A DNA stretch of 64,000 bases from Ligilactobacillus hayakitensis DSM 18933 = JCM 14209 (lineage in GTDB: Bacteria; Bacillota; Bacilli; Lactobacillales; Lactobacillaceae). The DNA lies in contig NZ_BAML01000001.1 in NCBI RefSeq assembly GCF_000615845.1, positions 59,912 to 123,911 of the forward strand. The letters run 5' to 3'. The notes beneath the pieces are model-generated. The model had not been told where the DNA came from. It saw only the letters and a list, made by a program, of their open reading frames with translations, and made no database searches. Of this stretch, positions 20,100 to 28,914 are shown one piece after another. Both the position numbers and the translations under genes were made by a program. Numbering within the stretch: position 1 is the stretch's first letter; each line of letters starts with the position of its first letter.

Positions 20100-20660
20100 T
20101 TATTCTAAAATAATTGTTCCTTCAGGGGCAGAAAGAGGATTTTCTTTATTAATATGATCAAAGAAAAGAATTCCGTTTAAATGGTCAATTTCGTGTTGTA
20201 CCACGATAGCTGGATATTCTCGAAGGCGTTCAATATGCATGTTTCCATCGAGATCATACCAACGAAGTTTAATTTTATCGTGACGAGGAACATATCCAGG
20301 AATATCACGATCAACTGATAAACAACCTTCACCTTCACCAAGTGCAACCATTTGAACAGATTCAGAGATAATAGTTGGGTTAACTAACACATTTTTAAAA
20401 ATAGGAGCTTGTCCTTCTTCTGGATTTGGAACTAAGACAGCTGTCATACGTTTAGAAACGTCTAGCTGTGGAGCTGCCAATCCCACACCTGCACGGAGGC
20501 CATATTTTTCAGCAATTTCTTCATCTTGACTATTTTCAAGAAACTCCATCATATCGTGGGCCAATTTTTTGTCTTCATCTGAGAGTGGGAATTCAACAGC
20601 TTTTGCGCGAGCGCGTAATGTAGGATTACCTTCGCGTATAATATCTTTCATTGTGAGCAC
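20100..20660 (-). CDS. def: Peptide deformylase
   Basis: Removes the N-formyl group from nascent proteins using a metal ion. 186 residues, type 2 (Gram-positive) deformylase. Motif 1 is [10 protein letters not shown], motif 2 [13 protein letters not shown] supplies the metal Cys, and motif 3 QHEIDHLNG supplies the two His and the catalytic Glu. I chose the GTG at 20660 (protein begins [16 protein letters not shown]), because GGAGG lies eight bases upstream; an ATG seven codons earlier would place that site inside the gene. Confidence 0.95.
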   Translation of the reverse strand: MLTMKDIIREGNPTLRARAKAVEFPLSDEDKKLAHDMMEFLENSQDEEIAEKYGLRAGVGLAAPQLDVSKRMTAVLVPNPEEGQAPIFKNVLVNPTIISESVQMVALGEGEGCLSVDRDIPGYVPRHDKIKLRWYDLDGNMHIERLREYPAIVVQHEIDHLNGILFFDHINKENPLSAPEGTIILE

Positions 20661-20749
20661 GTCTAAAACCTCCAATTTCATGCTTTTATTTTATCTTAAC
20701 ATAGTTTTATAAATCTGTTCAGTATAAAGCAAAATATTGCATAATCTTA

Positions 20750-20758
20750 TGATATAAT
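20750..20758 (+). promoter_or_regulatory. Extended -10 promoter for the UPF0223 gene
   Basis: TGA-TATAAT lies 37 bases before the start codon; no convincing -35 box. Confidence 0.55.
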
Positions 20759-20795
20759 TTACATAATTGAAAATTCAGTAGGGGACGAGGGAAAT

Positions 20796-21071
20796 ATGAA
20801 TAATAAAAATTATAATTATCCATTGATGGATGATTGGAATACTGAAGAAATAATTGTAGCTTGTAATTTTTACGCTGCCGTAGAAAAGTATTATGAAAAT
20901 GGAATCGATACAAGTGAATTTATGGATTTATATGAAAAATATCTAAAATTAGTACCAGCAAAGATGTATCAAAAACAACTGGATAAAAAATTTAATGAAG
21001 TATCTGGGTATAGTATTTATAAAGCAATCCAAACGATTAAAAAGACGAATAAAAAATTTATTAAAGGATAG
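20796..21071 (+). CDS. UPF0223 family protein
   Basis: 91-residue soluble helical protein with the family pattern YNYPLMDDWNTEEIIVACNFYAAVEKYYENGID and a Lys-rich C terminus. The family (YktA in Bacillus) is conserved in Firmicutes and has no known function. The ATG follows a GGGGACGAGGG purine box. The inositol monophosphatase gene begins 7 bases after its stop, the same pair as in Bacillus (yktA near suhB/yktC), so an operon is likely. Confidence 0.85.
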   Translation: MNNKNYNYPLMDDWNTEEIIVACNFYAAVEKYYENGIDTSEFMDLYEKYLKLVPAKMYQKQLDKKFNEVSGYSIYKAIQTIKKTNKKFIKG

Positions 21072-21077
21072 ATAAAA

Positions 21078-21866
21078 ATGAAAGATTTTGAAGAACTTGA
21101 TTTAAAAGTGAAGTCTTGGTTTAGTGAAGCTCAAAATTTTATCTTCAAGAGTCTTAAAAATAAAATTAATGTTTCAACTAAAACGGATAGAACTGACCTG
21201 GTGACTAATGTTGATAAAGAAGTTGAAAAATTTTATATTTCAAAAATAAAAGAAAGTTATCCGGATGCTAAAATTTTAGGAGAAGAATCGAAAAAAAATA
21301 TCTCACATCAAGATGAAGGGTTGCTATTTATCATAGATCCAATTGATGGAACGATGAATTTTGTTAAGCAACAAGATGACTTTGCTAGCATGATCGCTAT
21401 TTATTATAACGGAAAACCAGTCCTAGGATATATTTTAGAAGTGATGAAAAACGAATTATATTGGGGAGGACCAGCTTTTAAAAAGGTATTTTGTAATGAT
21501 ATTCAATTGGAGCAACCACAAGATAAGAGTTTAATAGAAGGCTTAGTACAAATTTGTTTTCCATTTGTTCTAAAAAATGAGTTTAATGCCCGTGAAATTG
21601 CAGCGCAAAGTAGTGGATTAAGAATGTACGGCAGCGCTGGAATTGAATATATCAAAGTTTTGGAAGGGAAATGTGTAGGGTATTTATCAAAACTTCGAAC
21701 GTGGGATTATGCTGCTGGAAATATCTTAGCAAATACCCTGGGATTAAGTGTGGTTAATATTGACGAAAATAAGAACGATGTGTTATCATCGAAAGTTGTA
21801 TTAATATCTACTAAGAAAACTAAGAATGAAATTTTAAGTATCATTAATGATAACTTAAATTCATAG
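21078..21866 (+). CDS. Inositol monophosphatase family protein
   Basis: 262 residues of the Li+-sensitive, Mg2+-dependent sugar phosphatase fold. Metal-binding motifs: GEESKK (about residue 69), DPIDGTMNFV (about residues 89-98) and WDYAAGNIL near residue 210. The family cleaves inositol-1-phosphate, NADP(H) or fructose-1,6-bisphosphate; the natural substrate cannot be told here. It follows UPF0223 and precedes typA with a 44-base gap. Confidence 0.9.
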   Translation: MKDFEELDLKVKSWFSEAQNFIFKSLKNKINVSTKTDRTDLVTNVDKEVEKFYISKIKESYPDAKILGEESKKNISHQDEGLLFIIDPIDGTMNFVKQQDDFASMIAIYYNGKPVLGYILEVMKNELYWGGPAFKKVFCNDIQLEQPQDKSLIEGLVQICFPFVLKNEFNAREIAAQSSGLRMYGSAGIEYIKVLEGKCVGYLSKLRTWDYAAGNILANTLGLSVVNIDENKNDVLSSKVVLISTKKTKNEILSIINDNLNS

Positions 21867-21910
21867 TGTAGATTTGTAGAATTATTTTTATTTTGAAGGG
21901 AAGAAAAAAC

Positions 21911-23752
21911 TTGAAAAGACGTGAAGATATCCGTAACGTTGCGATTATTGCGCACGTTGACCACGGTAAAACAACATTAGTTAATGAATTACTTAAACAA
22001 TCAGATACATTAGACGAACACACAGAAATTGGCGACCGCGCTCTAGATTCAAATGATATCGAAAAAGAACGTGGAATCACTATTCTTTCAAAGAATACAG
22101 CTGTTAAATATGGCGATAAACAAATTAACATTTTAGATACACCAGGACACGCTGACTTTGGTGGAGAAGTAGAACGTATCATGAAAATGGTTGATGGTGT
22201 TTTACTTATTGTTGACGCGTTTGAAGGTACAATGCCACAAACACGTTTTGTTTTAAAGAAGGCTTTAGACCAACACTTAACACCTATTGTTATTATTAAC
22301 AAGATTGACCGTCCGGGTGCACGTCCTGAAGAAGTTGTTGATGAAGTACTTGATTTATTCATTGAATTAGGTGCTGACGATGATCAATTAGATTTCCCAG
22401 TTATTTATGCATCAGCAATGAATGGAACAAGTTCATTTGACTCAGATCCAGCTGCTCAAGAACATACAATGAAACCAATCTTTGATACAGTAATTGATGC
22501 TATTCCAGCACCAATTGATAACTCAGATGAACCTTTACAATTCCAAGTTGCAATGCTAGATTACAACGATTTCGTTGGTCGTGTTGGTATTGGTCGTGTA
22601 TTCCGCGGAACAGTTAAGGTAGGGGACCAAGTTACAGTTATGAAACTTGATGGTACTCAAAAGAACTTCCGTGTTACTAAGTTATTTGGTTTCTTTGGTT
22701 TGAAACGTTTAGAAATTCAAGAAGCTAAGGCCGGAGATTTAATCGCGGTTTCTGGTATGGAAGACATTTTCGTTGGTGAAACTGTATGTCCAGCAGATCA
22801 TCCTGAAGCATTACCTTTATTACGTATTGACGAACCAACACTTCAAATGACATTTATGACAAATAACTCACCATTTGTTGGTCGTGAAGGAGATCATGTT
22901 ACAGCACGTAAATTAGAAGATCGCTTAAAAGTGCAATTACATACAGATGTATCATTAAAAGTTGAAGATACTGAATCTCCTGATGCATGGACTGTTTCAG
23001 GACGTGGTGAATTACACTTATCAATTTTAATTGAAACATTACGTCGTGAAGGCTTTGAATTAGCAGTTTCACGTCCTAAAGTTATTTACCGTGATATTGA
23101 TGGCGTACTTTCAGAACCATTTGAAAGTGTTATTATTGATACTCCAGATGAATACTCTGGTTCAGTTATTGATTCAATGGCTCAACGTAAAGGTGAAATG
23201 TTGAACATGGAAACAGGAAATAACGGACAAACACGTCTTGAATTTTCAACACCAACTCGTGGTTTAATTGGTTATGATTCACAATTCTTATCAATGACAC
23301 GTGGGTATGGTATTTTGAACCACACATTCTCAGAATACAAACCAGTAATTCGTGGATGGGAACCAGGACGTCGTAACGGTGCGTTGGTTTCAATTAATCA
23401 AGGTAAAGCAACAACATACGCAATTATGGGTGTTGAAGGCCGTGGAACAATCTTTGTAGATCCAGGTACAGAAGTTTATGAAGGTATGATTGTTGGTCAA
23501 TCATCACGTGAACGCGATATTTCTGTTAACGTTACAAAAGGTAAGAACATGACTAACGTTCGTTCATCAAACAAAGATCAAACAGCTACAATTAAAAAGC
23601 CTACACATCTAACATTAGAAGAATCACTTGAATTCTTAAATGAAGATGAATTATTAGAAATTACACCAGAAAGCATTCGTTTACGTAAGCGTATTTTAGA
23701 AACAAACGCACGTGAAAAGGCTGCAAAGAAAGCAAAAAAAGCAACTGAATAA
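21911..23752 (+). CDS. typA: Ribosome-associated GTPase TypA/BipA
   Basis: Translational GTPase related to EF-G that assists 50S assembly and growth under stress. 613 residues. G1 is AHVDHGKTT (about residues 15-23), G2 lies in RGITIL, G3 is DTPGHADFGGE, G4 NKIDRPGA, followed by domains II, III, V and the TypA-specific C-terminal domain ending in a Lys/Ala-rich tail. The TTG at 21911 follows GAAGGGA. The stop codon is the first three bases of an 8-bp direct repeat that flanks an ISL3 remnant. Confidence 0.97.
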   Translation: MKRREDIRNVAIIAHVDHGKTTLVNELLKQSDTLDEHTEIGDRALDSNDIEKERGITILSKNTAVKYGDKQINILDTPGHADFGGEVERIMKMVDGVLLIVDAFEGTMPQTRFVLKKALDQHLTPIVIINKIDRPGARPEEVVDEVLDLFIELGADDDQLDFPVIYASAMNGTSSFDSDPAAQEHTMKPIFDTVIDAIPAPIDNSDEPLQFQVAMLDYNDFVGRVGIGRVFRGTVKVGDQVTVMKLDGTQKNFRVTKLFGFFGLKRLEIQEAKAGDLIAVSGMEDIFVGETVCPADHPEALPLLRIDEPTLQMTFMTNNSPFVGREGDHVTARKLEDRLKVQLHTDVSLKVEDTESPDAWTVSGRGELHLSILIETLRREGFELAVSRPKVIYRDIDGVLSEPFESVIIDTPDEYSGSVIDSMAQRKGEMLNMETGNNGQTRLEFSTPTRGLIGYDSQFLSMTRGYGILNHTFSEYKPVIRGWEPGRRNGALVSINQGKATTYAIMGVEGRGTIFVDPGTEVYEGMIVGQSSRERDISVNVTKGKNMTNVRSSNKDQTATIKKPTHLTLEESLEFLNEDELLEITPESIRLRKRILETNAREKAAKKAKKATE

Positions 23753-23880
23753 TTTTTGGCTCTTTGTCAATTAATACTGATAAAGAAATTTAATTAAATA
23801 TATTCAAAAAGATAATGGTTAAGTAGATTTTAGAATAAGATGCTTAGCTGTTATTTTTTTGCGCTTTTTTTCCTTAATAT

Positions 23881-24324
23881 TTAGAGTACCTGCGGTAGAT
23901 TCAAGATATCTTTGGATAGTATACTAGAACTGTGATAATAAAAAGCAGTGTCTTTCATGAATGTATTTTTCTTAAAATTAACAATAATCTGTTGTTTGAT
24001 ATTGTTTGAAATAGAACAATGTTCTTCAACACCAGAAATAGGGAATACACGAGTTAAACGACAATTCTTCCAGATGAATTTTTGTTTACGAACTTCCATA
24101 AATAAAGGCTTTTCATCTAATCTAGAACAAAGGATAATAACCGGAGGAGTTTTACTATTTTTAACCATATTAAACCCGCAATTATGGCAACATTAAGGAG
24201 AATCGAAACTTTGAATACAGTTCAAAATCTTAAAATCGTCTTATTCGGAGTATTGATCTTTTGATTTATCCAAAATAATATGAGTATCTTTAATTCCTGT
24301 TAAAAATTTAATAATATTAGACAT
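23881..24324 (-). pseudogene. ISL3-family transposase remnant
   Basis: Read from the ATG at 24324, one frame gives MSNIIKFLTGIKDTHIILD, then two in-frame stops (24241-24243 and 24193-24195), then CCHNCGFNMVKNSK (zinc-finger-like CxxC) and EHCSISNNIKQQI, which are hallmarks of the ISL3 N-terminal region. The DDE catalytic domain is absent, since the frame ends after ~148 codons where a full transposase has over 400. Clearly non-functional. Confidence 0.85.
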
Positions 24325-24379
24325 AGAGAAGTCGATCCTTTTTTAGAGAAACCGAGGTTCAGTCGACTTCTCTTTTTTT
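24325..24379 (+). terminator. Hairpin with T-run upstream of the transposase start
   Basis: Arms AGAGAAGTCGA (24325-24335) and its perfect complement (24363-24373), with an inner AACC/GGTT hairpin and a trailing T-run. On the plus strand it is a terminator inside the IS. It also covers the transposase translation start on the other strand, a common way IS elements block read-through expression (inference). Confidence 0.7.
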
Positions 24380-24400
24380 GTACAATTTTACACCGAAAAA

Positions 24401-24444
24401 TACTGATGAGAATCTTAAAATACATTTTAAAATTCTCATCAGTA
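24401..24444. repeat. 21-bp near-perfect palindrome at the IS right end
   Basis: Two 21-base arms, each starting TACTGATGAGAAT when read inward, differ at one position and are separated by only two bases. The same motif occurs once as TACTGATAAAGAA in the IS left end, so the inner part of the IS end seems to have been copied in inverted form. Confidence 0.8.
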
Positions 24445-24473
24445 CAGAATATTATAGAACCTAATTTTTAGAG

Positions 24474-24507
24474 AAAAGAGATTGGATTTCGATTCAGTCT
24501 CTTTTTT
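24474..24507 (+). terminator. Probable original typA terminator, displaced by the IS
   Basis: AAAAGAGATTG pairs with CAGTCTCTTTT (one G-T pair), followed by a T-run. With the IS and one duplication removed, this hairpin would start only ~13 bases after the typA stop codon. Confidence 0.8.
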
Positions 24508-24629
24508 GTTTAAAATAAATAATCTTGATGACAAAATATTTTTATTTAAACAAAAAAATACGTGACAAATTTTAACGGGTCAGAGTTATTTTTTTTTTAG
24601 AGATATGATAAAAAAATTTAGAAAAAACA

Positions 24630-24661
24630 ATGACAGCGTTATCATTTTGTGCTAATATAAT
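24630..24661 (+). promoter_or_regulatory. Promoter of the mannose PTS operon
   Basis: A perfect TATAAT at 24656-24661 lies 20 bases after ATGACA (24630-24635), a long spacer. No sigma-54 type -24/-12 element was found. The leader to the first gene is about 100 bases. Confidence 0.55.
24631..24644 (+). promoter_or_regulatory. cre site (CcpA) for the mannose PTS operon
   Basis: TGACAGCGTTATCA fits the cre consensus TGWAANCGNTNWCA at all but one position. It overlaps the expected -35 region of the PTS promoter, a position suited to catabolite control by CcpA-HPr(Ser-P). Confidence 0.7.
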
Positions 24662-24766
24662 ACCTGTTAATAAGTTTGCGTTATTGTAAGTTATTATTTA
24701 TTTATGAAAAGGTTTTATTTTTTCACATGCAAACGAAATAATAAATTTATATAGGAGGTAGGATAA

Positions 24767-25762
24767 ATGGTAGGAATTATTCTAGCTAGTCATGGTGGCT
24801 TTGCAGATGGAATCTTTCAATCAGGTGAGATGATTTTTGGACAACAAGAAAATGTTGCTCATGTTATTTTGAAACCTGATGAAGGTCCTGATGATATCTA
24901 TGCTAAGATGGAAAAAGCGATTGAATCATTAGACGATAAGGAACAAGTGCTTTTTCTAGTAGATCTTTGGGGAGGTACTCCATTCAACCAAGCAAGTAAA
25001 TTTGTTGAAGCCCATAAAGATAAATGGGCAATTGTTGCAGGTATGAATTTGCCGATGGTAATTGAAGCATATGCATCAAGATTTTCAATGGAAAGTGCAC
25101 AAGAAATTGCAACGCATATTGTGGAAACAGCTAAAGATGGTGTAAAAGTTATGCCAGAAAAGCTTCAACCTAAAGAAGCAGTTTCTATGAGTGCACAAGA
25201 AACATCCCAATCAACTGGCTCAATTCCAGAAGGAACAGTGCTAGGTGATGGACACATTAAATATGTATTAGCACGTATCGATTCCCGTTTGTTACACGGA
25301 CAAGTTGCAACAGGTTGGACAAAGACAACAAATCCAACACGGATTATTGTTGTTTCTGATAACGTAGCCAAAGATAACTTGAGAAAAACAATGATTTCTC
25401 AAGCTGCGCCAGCTGGTGTAAAAGCAAATACAGTTCCAATTCAAAAAATGATTGAAGTAGAAAAAGATCCACGTTTTGGGGATACACGAGCTTTAATTCT
25501 TTTTGAAACTCCAGAAGATGCTTTAAAAGCAATCCAAGGTGGCGTAAAGATTAATGAATTGAATGTTGGGTCAATGGCTTATAGCGAAGGAAAGGTTAAT
25601 GTTAACCAAGTCCTTGCAATGAATCAAAAAGACGTTGATACTTTCAAACAATTAAAAGAACTTGGTGTTAAATTTGACGTTCGTAAAGTTCCATCAAGTG
25701 ATCGTGAAGATATGGATAAGTTATTGTCAAAAGCTCAACAACTTATCAACGAACAAAAATAG
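24767..25762 (+). CDS. manX: PTS mannose-family transporter EIIAB
   Basis: Cytoplasmic phosphotransfer component. 331 residues: IIA domain with the phospho-accepting His9 in ILASHGGFADG and the DLWGGTPFNQA loop, a Ser/Gln-rich linker (about 135-155), then IIB with RIDSRLLHGQVATGW, His177 receiving the phosphate. The arrangement matches E. coli ManX (His10, His175). A strong AGGAGG precedes the ATG. It heads a three-gene operon with IIC and IID; likely substrates are mannose, glucose and related sugars. Confidence 0.95.
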   Translation: MVGIILASHGGFADGIFQSGEMIFGQQENVAHVILKPDEGPDDIYAKMEKAIESLDDKEQVLFLVDLWGGTPFNQASKFVEAHKDKWAIVAGMNLPMVIEAYASRFSMESAQEIATHIVETAKDGVKVMPEKLQPKEAVSMSAQETSQSTGSIPEGTVLGDGHIKYVLARIDSRLLHGQVATGWTKTTNPTRIIVVSDNVAKDNLRKTMISQAAPAGVKANTVPIQKMIEVEKDPRFGDTRALILFETPEDALKAIQGGVKINELNVGSMAYSEGKVNVNQVLAMNQKDVDTFKQLKELGVKFDVRKVPSSDREDMDKLLSKAQQLINEQK

Positions 25763-25781
25763 TTTTTAGGAGGATAAGTCT

Positions 25782-26588
25782 ATGTCTGCTATCTCAATGA
25801 TTTTAGTAGTTATTGTAGCATTCTTTGCAGGTATGGAAGGTATTTTGGATCAATTCCAATTTCATCAACCATTAATTGCATGTACATTGATTGGTTTAGT
25901 AACCGGAAACCTTGAAGCCGGAATTATTTTAGGGGGATCATTACAAATGATCGCTTTAGGTTGGGCTAACATTGGGGCTGCTGTTGCTCCCGATGCTGCG
26001 CTTGCCGCTGTCGCTTCTGCAATTATTTTAGTTAAAGGTGGTCAAGGAGTTCATGGTGTTAACACAGCGATTGCTGTTGCTATTCCATTAGCTGTAGCCG
26101 GTTTATTCTTAACAATGCTTGTACGTACAATTTCAGTTGCGATTGTTCATATTATGGACCGAGAAGCTGAAAAAGCAAACTTTAAAGCGATTGAAATGTG
26201 GCAATTAATTGCACTATTCTTGCAAGGATTACGTATTGCATTACCTGCTGCATTATTACTATTTATTCCATCAAGTGTTGTGCAAGGATTCCTTGAATCA
26301 ATGCCAGCATGGTTAACAGACGGAATGACAATCGGTGGGGGAATGGTTGTTGCTGTAGGTTATGCTATGGTTATTAATATGATGGCAACTCGTGAAGTAT
26401 GGCCATTCTTTGCTATCGGTTTTGTATTAGCTGCTGTTTCAGAATTTACTTTGATTGCTTTAGGTACATTAGGTTTAGCATTTGCCTTAATTTACTTAAA
26501 CCTTGAAGGTAACGGCGGTAATGGAAATAACTCAAAAGGTGGTTCAAATACAGGAGATCCACTTGGCGACATTTTAGATGATTACTAA
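25782..26588 (+). CDS. manY: PTS mannose-family transporter EIIC
   Basis: 268-residue membrane channel subunit with several hydrophobic helices; starts MSAISMILVVIVAFFAGMEGILDQFQFHQP. It contains the conserved GLVTGNLEAGIILGGSLQMIALGW and the C-terminal Gly/Asn-rich tail (GNGGNGNNSKGG) typical of lactobacillal ManM proteins. With IID it forms the sugar channel, which is also the receptor for class IIa bacteriocins (family knowledge). AGGAGG precedes the start. Confidence 0.95.
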   Translation: MSAISMILVVIVAFFAGMEGILDQFQFHQPLIACTLIGLVTGNLEAGIILGGSLQMIALGWANIGAAVAPDAALAAVASAIILVKGGQGVHGVNTAIAVAIPLAVAGLFLTMLVRTISVAIVHIMDREAEKANFKAIEMWQLIALFLQGLRIALPAALLLFIPSSVVQGFLESMPAWLTDGMTIGGGMVVAVGYAMVINMMATREVWPFFAIGFVLAAVSEFTLIALGTLGLAFALIYLNLEGNGGNGNNSKGGSNTGDPLGDILDDY

Positions 26589-26608
26589 AATTGAAGGAGG
26601 AAATTAAA

Positions 26609-27529
26609 ATGGTCGAAAATAAAGTTAATTTAACAAAGAAAGATCGTCTTAGCGTTGCATGGCGTTCAACCTTCCTTCAAGGATCTTGGAACTATGAACG
26701 TATGCAAAATGGTGGTTGGGTATATGCAATGATTCCAGCTATCAAGCGTTTATATACAACTAAAGAAGACCAAGCAGCTGCTTTAAAGCGTCACCTTGAA
26801 TTCTTTAATACACACCCATACGTAGCATCACCAATTTTAGGGGTAACACTTGCACTTGAAGAAGAAAAAGCAAACGGTGTTGAAGTTGAAGATGCAGCTA
26901 TTTCTGGTGTGAAAGTTGGGATGATGGGTCCTTTAGCTGGTGTTGGTGATCCAGTATTTTGGTTTACAGCACGTCCTATTATTGGTGCTTTAGGGGCTTC
27001 ATTAGCTATTGCTGGAAATATAATGGGTCCTATCTTATTCTTTGTTTTGTGGAATGTAATGCGTATTGCCTTCCAATGGTATACACAAGAATTTGGATAT
27101 AAAGCAGGATCAAAGATTACTGAAGATGTTTCAGGTGGACTCTTGCAAAAGGTTACACGTGGTGCTTCAATGATGGGGATGTTTGTTTTAGGTGCCTTAA
27201 TTGAAAGATGGGTATCAATCAAATTCACCCCAGTTGTTTCAAGGACACCAGTTCAAAAAGGTGGATATATTGAATGGGATAAATTACCATCAGGTGGTAA
27301 AGGAATCCAACAAGCCTTAGAACAATGGAATATGGGAAAAGGATTGTCTTTAACTTCTACTAAAGTTACAACGTTACAACAAAACCTTGATCAATTGATT
27401 CCAGGTTTAGTAGCATTACTATTAACATTCTTATGCATGTGGCTATTAAAGAAGAACGTTTCTCCAATTTTAATTATTATTGGTATTTTCGTTATCGGGA
27501 TTTTAGGTCACGTTATTGGATTACTATAA
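26609..27529 (+). CDS. manZ: PTS mannose-family transporter EIID
   Basis: 306 residues. N-terminal cytoplasmic region with LTKKDRLSVAWRSTFLQGSWNYERMQNGGW, the conserved GVKVGMMGPLAGVGDPVFWFTARPI, and hydrophobic segments ending in a C-terminal helix (SPILIIIGIFVIGILGHVIGLL). Completes the IIC-IID membrane complex. ATG 26609 follows GGAGG. A terminator follows, so no DUF956/manO gene is in this transcript. Confidence 0.95.
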   Translation: MVENKVNLTKKDRLSVAWRSTFLQGSWNYERMQNGGWVYAMIPAIKRLYTTKEDQAAALKRHLEFFNTHPYVASPILGVTLALEEEKANGVEVEDAAISGVKVGMMGPLAGVGDPVFWFTARPIIGALGASLAIAGNIMGPILFFVLWNVMRIAFQWYTQEFGYKAGSKITEDVSGGLLQKVTRGASMMGMFVLGALIERWVSIKFTPVVSRTPVQKGGYIEWDKLPSGGKGIQQALEQWNMGKGLSLTSTKVTTLQQNLDQLIPGLVALLLTFLCMWLLKKNVSPILIIIGIFVIGILGHVIGLL

Positions 27530-27536
27530 TTATGAA

Positions 27537-27570
27537 AGCTAAGGAAAACTATATTCCTTAGCTTTTTTAT
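27537..27570 (+). terminator. Terminator of the mannose PTS operon
   Basis: AGCTAAGGAA/TTCCTTAGCT perfect stem with a 7-base loop and a T-run. Confidence 0.93.
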
Positions 27571-27602
27571 TTTATAAAAGTATAATCTAAGACCTAGATA
27601 TA

Positions 27603-27611
27603 TGTTATACT
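27603..27611 (+). promoter_or_regulatory. Extended -10 promoter for ftsW
   Basis: TGT-TATACT, 36 bases upstream of the ftsW TTG start and just after the PTS terminator. Confidence 0.5.
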
Positions 27612-27646
27612 ATTAGGGTTAGAAAAAAGATGAAGAGGTGACAAAC

Positions 27647-28879
27647 TTGTTAAAAAAGTTAAAATTTCAAGGTAGACCTAAAATGTACTACTTTGATTAT
27701 TTTATTTTTATTCCTTTTTTCTTACTTTGTATAATTGGAATTTTAATGGTTTATTCTGCTAGTTCGGTAAATCTTTCTTACGCGGGGATGAGTACCACTA
27801 GTTATTTAAAAAAACAAATTATTTATGTAATCTTAGGAATAATCATTGTTAATATTTTTGCAAGAAGTTATACGTTAAAAAGAATAATGGAGAGTAAAAT
27901 AATTGTTCCGTTACTTTGGTGTTTTGTTATCCTAGGATTAGGATACGCGGTTATCTTTGGAGAATCAATCAATGGTGCTAAAGGTTGGATTAGTATTAAG
28001 GGGGTCTTTAGTATTCAACCAGCTGAAGTTGCTAAGTTGTTTTTTATTTTGTACATAGCAAGAATCTTTCAAAATAGGGTTACGTCTATAAACAATACGA
28101 AGTGGCAATTTAAAAAGAAAGATTATGTTTACATTCTTAGTATATTGATGTTTATTTTTTTTACCCCAGATTTTGGAGGGCTTGCAATTAATCTGGCGAT
28201 TATTATAGTTATGCTGGTAACTGTTAAAGCACCTAAAATTACTACGGTTGTTAAGTCGGTGATAGGTTTAGGAGCACTTGCATATTTTATCTTTACAGGG
28301 CTAAAATATATTGATAATCCTTTTAAAGGAACTTTTTTCGAATATGTTTATAGACGTTTCGAAGGGGTGGTTGATCCCTTTGGCCATGTTTTGACCAGTG
28401 GTAAACAATTAGTTAATTCATTTTATGCGATTAGTAATGGTGGTATATTTGGTTCAGGAATTGGAAATGGAATTCAAAAACGTGGATATTTACCGGAACC
28501 ACATACTGATTTTATTTTATCAGTACTCGCTGAAGAAATGGGAGCAGTTGGGATTTTAATCGTTTTAGGGTTGTTATTGCTGCTCATTAGTAGAATCTTA
28601 TATGTCGGATATAATTCAAGAACATTGCCAGAAATGCTAGCATGCTACGGAATCGGTACTTTTTTGACAGTTGAATCATTATTTAATATAGGGGCTGTAG
28701 TAGGGTTCCTTCCGATTACTGGTGTTACGTTCCCGTTTGTTTCGTATGGTGGATCTAGTATGGTTGTATTGGCAGCTACGCTTGGAATTGCAATGAGTAT
28801 TTCAAATGATGTGAAATACGAAAAGAATCATGAAAATCAACAGGATAATAATGGGACTATGAAATTAATTAGAAAATAA
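27647..28879 (+). CDS. ftsW: SEDS peptidoglycan glycosyltransferase FtsW
   Basis: Polytopic membrane glycosyltransferase that polymerises lipid II at the septum with its partner PBP. About 410 residues with some ten transmembrane segments. SEDS signatures: GIlMVYSASS near the N terminus, GAKGWISIKGVFSIQPAEVAKL, PHTDFILSVLAEEMG and the C-terminal GVTFPFVSYGGSSM. The TTG at 27647 fits AGAGGTGA better than the GTG at 27638. In related genomes it follows typA directly; here the IS remnant and the PTS operon separate them. Confidence 0.92.
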   Translation: MLKKLKFQGRPKMYYFDYFIFIPFFLLCIIGILMVYSASSVNLSYAGMSTTSYLKKQIIYVILGIIIVNIFARSYTLKRIMESKIIVPLLWCFVILGLGYAVIFGESINGAKGWISIKGVFSIQPAEVAKLFFILYIARIFQNRVTSINNTKWQFKKKDYVYILSILMFIFFTPDFGGLAINLAIIIVMLVTVKAPKITTVVKSVIGLGALAYFIFTGLKYIDNPFKGTFFEYVYRRFEGVVDPFGHVLTSGKQLVNSFYAISNGGIFGSGIGNGIQKRGYLPEPHTDFILSVLAEEMGAVGILIVLGLLLLLISRILYVGYNSRTLPEMLACYGIGTFLTVESLFNIGAVVGFLPITGVTFPFVSYGGSSMVVLAATLGIAMSISNDVKYEKNHENQQDNNGTMKLIRK

Positions 28880-28914
28880 AAGGGGATTGAGAATTTCTCA
28901 TCCTCTTTTTTTAT
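28880..28914 (+). terminator. Terminator after ftsW
   Basis: GGGGATTGAGAA pairs with TTCTCATCCTC (one bulge), followed by seven T. Confidence 0.85.

Larger units (their letters stand above)
23758..24461. mobile_element. Decayed ISL3-family insertion sequence with 8-bp target duplication
   Basis: The left end begins GGCTCTTTGTCAATTAATAC. The right end, ending TATAGAACC, matches the reverse complement of the left end at about 19 of 33 positions, with a shared ATCAGTA core. The element is flanked by the perfect direct repeat TAATTTTT (23750-23757 and 24462-24469), the 8-bp duplication expected of ISL3. It is ~704 bp instead of ~1.4-1.5 kb, so most of the transposase has been deleted. This accounts for most of the 1-kb gap between typA and the mannose PTS. 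Confidence 0.85.

Noticed and set aside
23881..24168. The 95-residue minus-strand frame as a ComK-like or novel small protein
   Set aside because: The same frame extends upstream through two stops to an ATG at 24324 and matches the ISL3 transposase N-terminal pattern; flanking target duplication confirms a mobile element remnant.
23948..24196. 82-residue plus-strand reading frame in the IS region
   Set aside because: Antisense to the transposase remnant, no good ribosome site, no family features.
24520..24766. Sigma-54 promoter for the mannose PTS
   Set aside because: No TGGCAC-N5-TTGCA-type element was found; TATAAT with an upstream cre box fits better.
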